Of a stretch of 64,000 nt of DNA, positions 62,514 through 64,000 are shown in pieces; the stretch's first letter is position 1; each line of letters begins with the position of its first letter. This stretch comes from Luteibacter aegosomatis. Lineage in GTDB: Bacteria; Pseudomonadota; Gammaproteobacteria; Xanthomonadales; Rhodanobacteraceae. The DNA is taken from NCBI RefSeq assembly GCF_023078455.1, contig NZ_CP095740.1, positions 4,492,501 through 4,556,500 of the forward strand, read 5' to 3'. The notes under the pieces were generated by a model. That model was not told the origin of the DNA and made no database searches. It saw only the letters and a list, made by a program, of their open reading frames with translations. The translations under genes were made by a program, and so were the position numbers.

Positions 62514-62599
62514 TATGACATCAGGCTTTCTAGTGCCGACTCGGGGAATCAATCAAAGTGCGCTCCATCGAGCCACCACCTCAAACGTTGGAGCCTGCC

Positions 62600-63349
62600 A
62601 TGAACACCCCCGTCGTCCTGATCACCGGAGCCCTGACCGGCATCGGCCGCGCCACCGCGTTGGCCTTCGCGAAAGAGGGCGCCCGCCTCGTCTTGAGCGG
62701 CCGCCGCGAGGAGGCGGGTCATGCCCTCGCCGCCGAACTGCGCTCGATGGGCAACGACGCGGAGTTCATCCGCGCCGACGTGCGCCACGAAGCCGACGTC
62801 CGCCAGCTCATGGAAGACACCCTCGCGCGCTTCGGTCGCCTGGACGTCGCGGTAAACAACGCCGGTACCGAAGGCCAGCTCGGCCCCGTGTCGGAAGCGA
62901 CGGTCGACAACTACGAAGGCACCTTCACCACCAACGTGCTCGGCACCCTGCTCTCGATGAAGCACGAGATGCGCGCCATGCAGGCCCAGGGCGGCGGCGC
63001 CATCGTCAACGTGTCGTCGATCGCCGGCCACGTCGGCATCGCCGGCGCCTCGATCTACGTCGGCAGCAAGCACGCGGTGGAAGGCATGACCAAGGCCGTG
63101 GCACTCGAAGGCGCCGCGATCGGCGTGCGGGTGAACGCGGTCGCCCCGGGTCCGGTCGCCACCGACATGCTCGATCGTTTCGTCGGTCGCGACGAGGACG
63201 CCAAGAGCGGATTCCTCGCCACCGTTCCCGCCAGGCGCGCCGCGTCGGTCGATGAGATCGCGCAGACCATCGTGTTTCTCGCCAGCGACAAGGCCCTTTA
63301 CCTCACCGGCCAGATCGTCGCCGTCGACGGCGGCTATTCCGCCCAGTAA
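62600..63349 (+). CDS. Short-chain dehydrogenase/reductase
   Basis: A 249-residue classical SDR. NAD(P) loop TGALTGIGRATAL (9-21), NNAGTEG, catalytic Ser in NVSSIAGHVG, Tyr-x3-Lys as YVGSK, and C-terminal GQIVAVDGGYSAQ. GGAG lies 8 nt before ATG 62600. This FabG-like group often acts on quinones or aldehydes; the substrate is unknown. It is divergent from LysR and followed 29 nt later by the CMD-family gene. Confidence 0.9.
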   Translation: MNTPVVLITGALTGIGRATALAFAKEGARLVLSGRREEAGHALAAELRSMGNDAEFIRADVRHEADVRQLMEDTLARFGRLDVAVNNAGTEGQLGPVSEATVDNYEGTFTTNVLGTLLSMKHEMRAMQAQGGGAIVNVSSIAGHVGIAGASIYVGSKHAVEGMTKAVALEGAAIGVRVNAVAPGPVATDMLDRFVGRDEDAKSGFLATVPARRAASVDEIAQTIVFLASDKALYLTGQIVAVDGGYSAQ

Positions 63350-63378
63350 CGCATCACCCATCCCTCAGGAGCATCGTC

Positions 63379-63918
63379 ATGTCACGCATCAACGTTCCCA
63401 CCCGCGAAGAAGTGTCCCCGGCCAACCAGGCCCTGTTCGACAACCTGAAGAAAGGCCTCGGCATGGTGCCCAACCTCTATGCCACCCTCGCCCATTCGGA
63501 AAACGCACTGGGCAGCTATCTCGCCCTGCAGAACGCGAAGAGCAGCATCACGGGCAAGGCGCGCGAAGTCGTCAACCTCGTGGTCAGCCAGGTCAACACG
63601 TGCGAGTACTGCCTGGCCGCGCATACCGTCATCGGCAAGATGACCGGCTTCAGCGACGAACAGGTGCTGGAGATCCGTGGCGGTACCGCCTCCTTCGACG
63701 CGAAGCTCGACGCGCTGGCACGGCTGACCAAGGGCATCGCGAGCCAGCGCGGCAAGGTCGACGATTCGCTGGTCGACGCGTTCTTCGCCGCCGGCTGGAC
63801 GAAGGAGAACCTGGTCGATGTCATCGTCACCATCGGCGACAAGACCGTCACCAACTACCTGCACTCCGTTACCCGGGTGCCGGTGGATTTTCCGGCGGCG
63901 CCGACACTGGCCGCTTGA
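63379..63918 (+). CDS. Carboxymuconolactone decarboxylase family (AhpD-like) protein
   Basis: A 179-residue protein with the CMD/AhpD core and the redox motif CEYCLAAHT (C-x2-C-x3-H), as in peroxidase-related alkylhydroperoxidases. The two Cys and His are intact, unlike the truncated fragment at 44586. It probably helps reduce organic peroxides or acts on lactones. It is the second gene of the SDR operon and has an AGGAG site. A stem-loop follows. Confidence 0.91.
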   Translation: MSRINVPTREEVSPANQALFDNLKKGLGMVPNLYATLAHSENALGSYLALQNAKSSITGKAREVVNLVVSQVNTCEYCLAAHTVIGKMTGFSDEQVLEIRGGTASFDAKLDALARLTKGIASQRGKVDDSLVDAFFAAGWTKENLVDVIVTIGDKTVTNYLHSVTRVPVDFPAAPTLAA

Positions 63919-63927
63919 TGCCGAGGT

Positions 63928-63958
63928 GAAGCGTCCACTCACTCCGGGTGGACGCTTC
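63928..63958 (+). terminator. Stem-loop after the CMD gene
   Basis: GAAGCGTCCAC / GTGGACGCTTC, perfect 11-bp stem, 9-nt loop, no T-run. It could be a terminator of the SDR-CMD operon or a stability element. Confidence 0.45.
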
Positions 63959-64000
63959 GTCGGCGTGTGTGCACGCTCGTCCACGACGACCGATGTCGAA

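Overview
This is a GC-rich stretch of gammaproteobacterial chromosome. Gene content and order (M23 peptidase-anmK-ampG-xth-pyrE; algC-dut-coaBC-radC; argS-SPOR protein; speA/speE) point to the order Lysobacterales (Xanthomonadales), most likely a Luteibacter/Dyella-like member of the Rhodanobacteraceae. That placement is inference from synteny and codon/GC style, not from a marker-gene tree. No rRNA, tRNA or CRISPR array was seen.

Layout. 1-6.5 kb: peptidoglycan hydrolysis and recycling (M23 peptidase, AnmK, AmpG), DNA repair (Xth) and pyrimidine synthesis (PyrE). 6.5-11.5 kb: a leftward coaBC-dut-algC operon, with algC carrying a large membrane/periplasmic N-terminal extension, and radC. 11.5-19 kb: a divergent SDR/AraC pair, argS with an AT-rich upstream region holding DnaA-box-like sites, a SPOR-domain protein, and a speA-dehydrogenase operon. 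19-23 kb: speE, then the most notable locus of the window. This is a stand-alone borosin-type alpha-N-methyltransferase (20133-20957) followed by a small acidic protein that looks like a split-borosin precursor (21082-21390) and a membrane diguanylate cyclase starting 17 nt later. 23-36.9 kb: secreted proteins, an orphan ParA, SixA-like phosphatase, YceI, phospholipase D lipoprotein, TonB, thiolase, a PAS-GGDEF-EAL protein, REP-like inverted repeats and the NtrBC pair.

From about 37.07 to 48.14 kb base composition drops and the genes look like an accessory island. It carries an alpha/beta hydrolase, a PPOX-type flavoprotein plus PDR-type reductase divergent from a LysR regulator, DsrE, glutathione reductase plus a second LysR, a truncated AhpD/CMD fragment, two glutathione S-transferases (GstA, YghU) and a frameshifted yaeQ. 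It ends in AT-rich sequence with iterated repeats that resemble worn transposon ends. The theme is glutathione and flavin-dependent detoxification.

From 48.4 kb the GC-rich backbone resumes. It holds two LytS/LytTR two-component pairs flanking an acyltransferase-3 membrane protein and a Tat-exported berberine-bridge-type flavoprotein, a TetR/DUF1348 divergent pair with two clear operators, small secreted proteins with a GIY-YIG-like protein, a Fur-box-preceded TonB-dependent receptor, and a LysR/SDR/CMD redox cluster. Start codons were reassigned where ribosome-binding sites, overlaps or family length argued for it.
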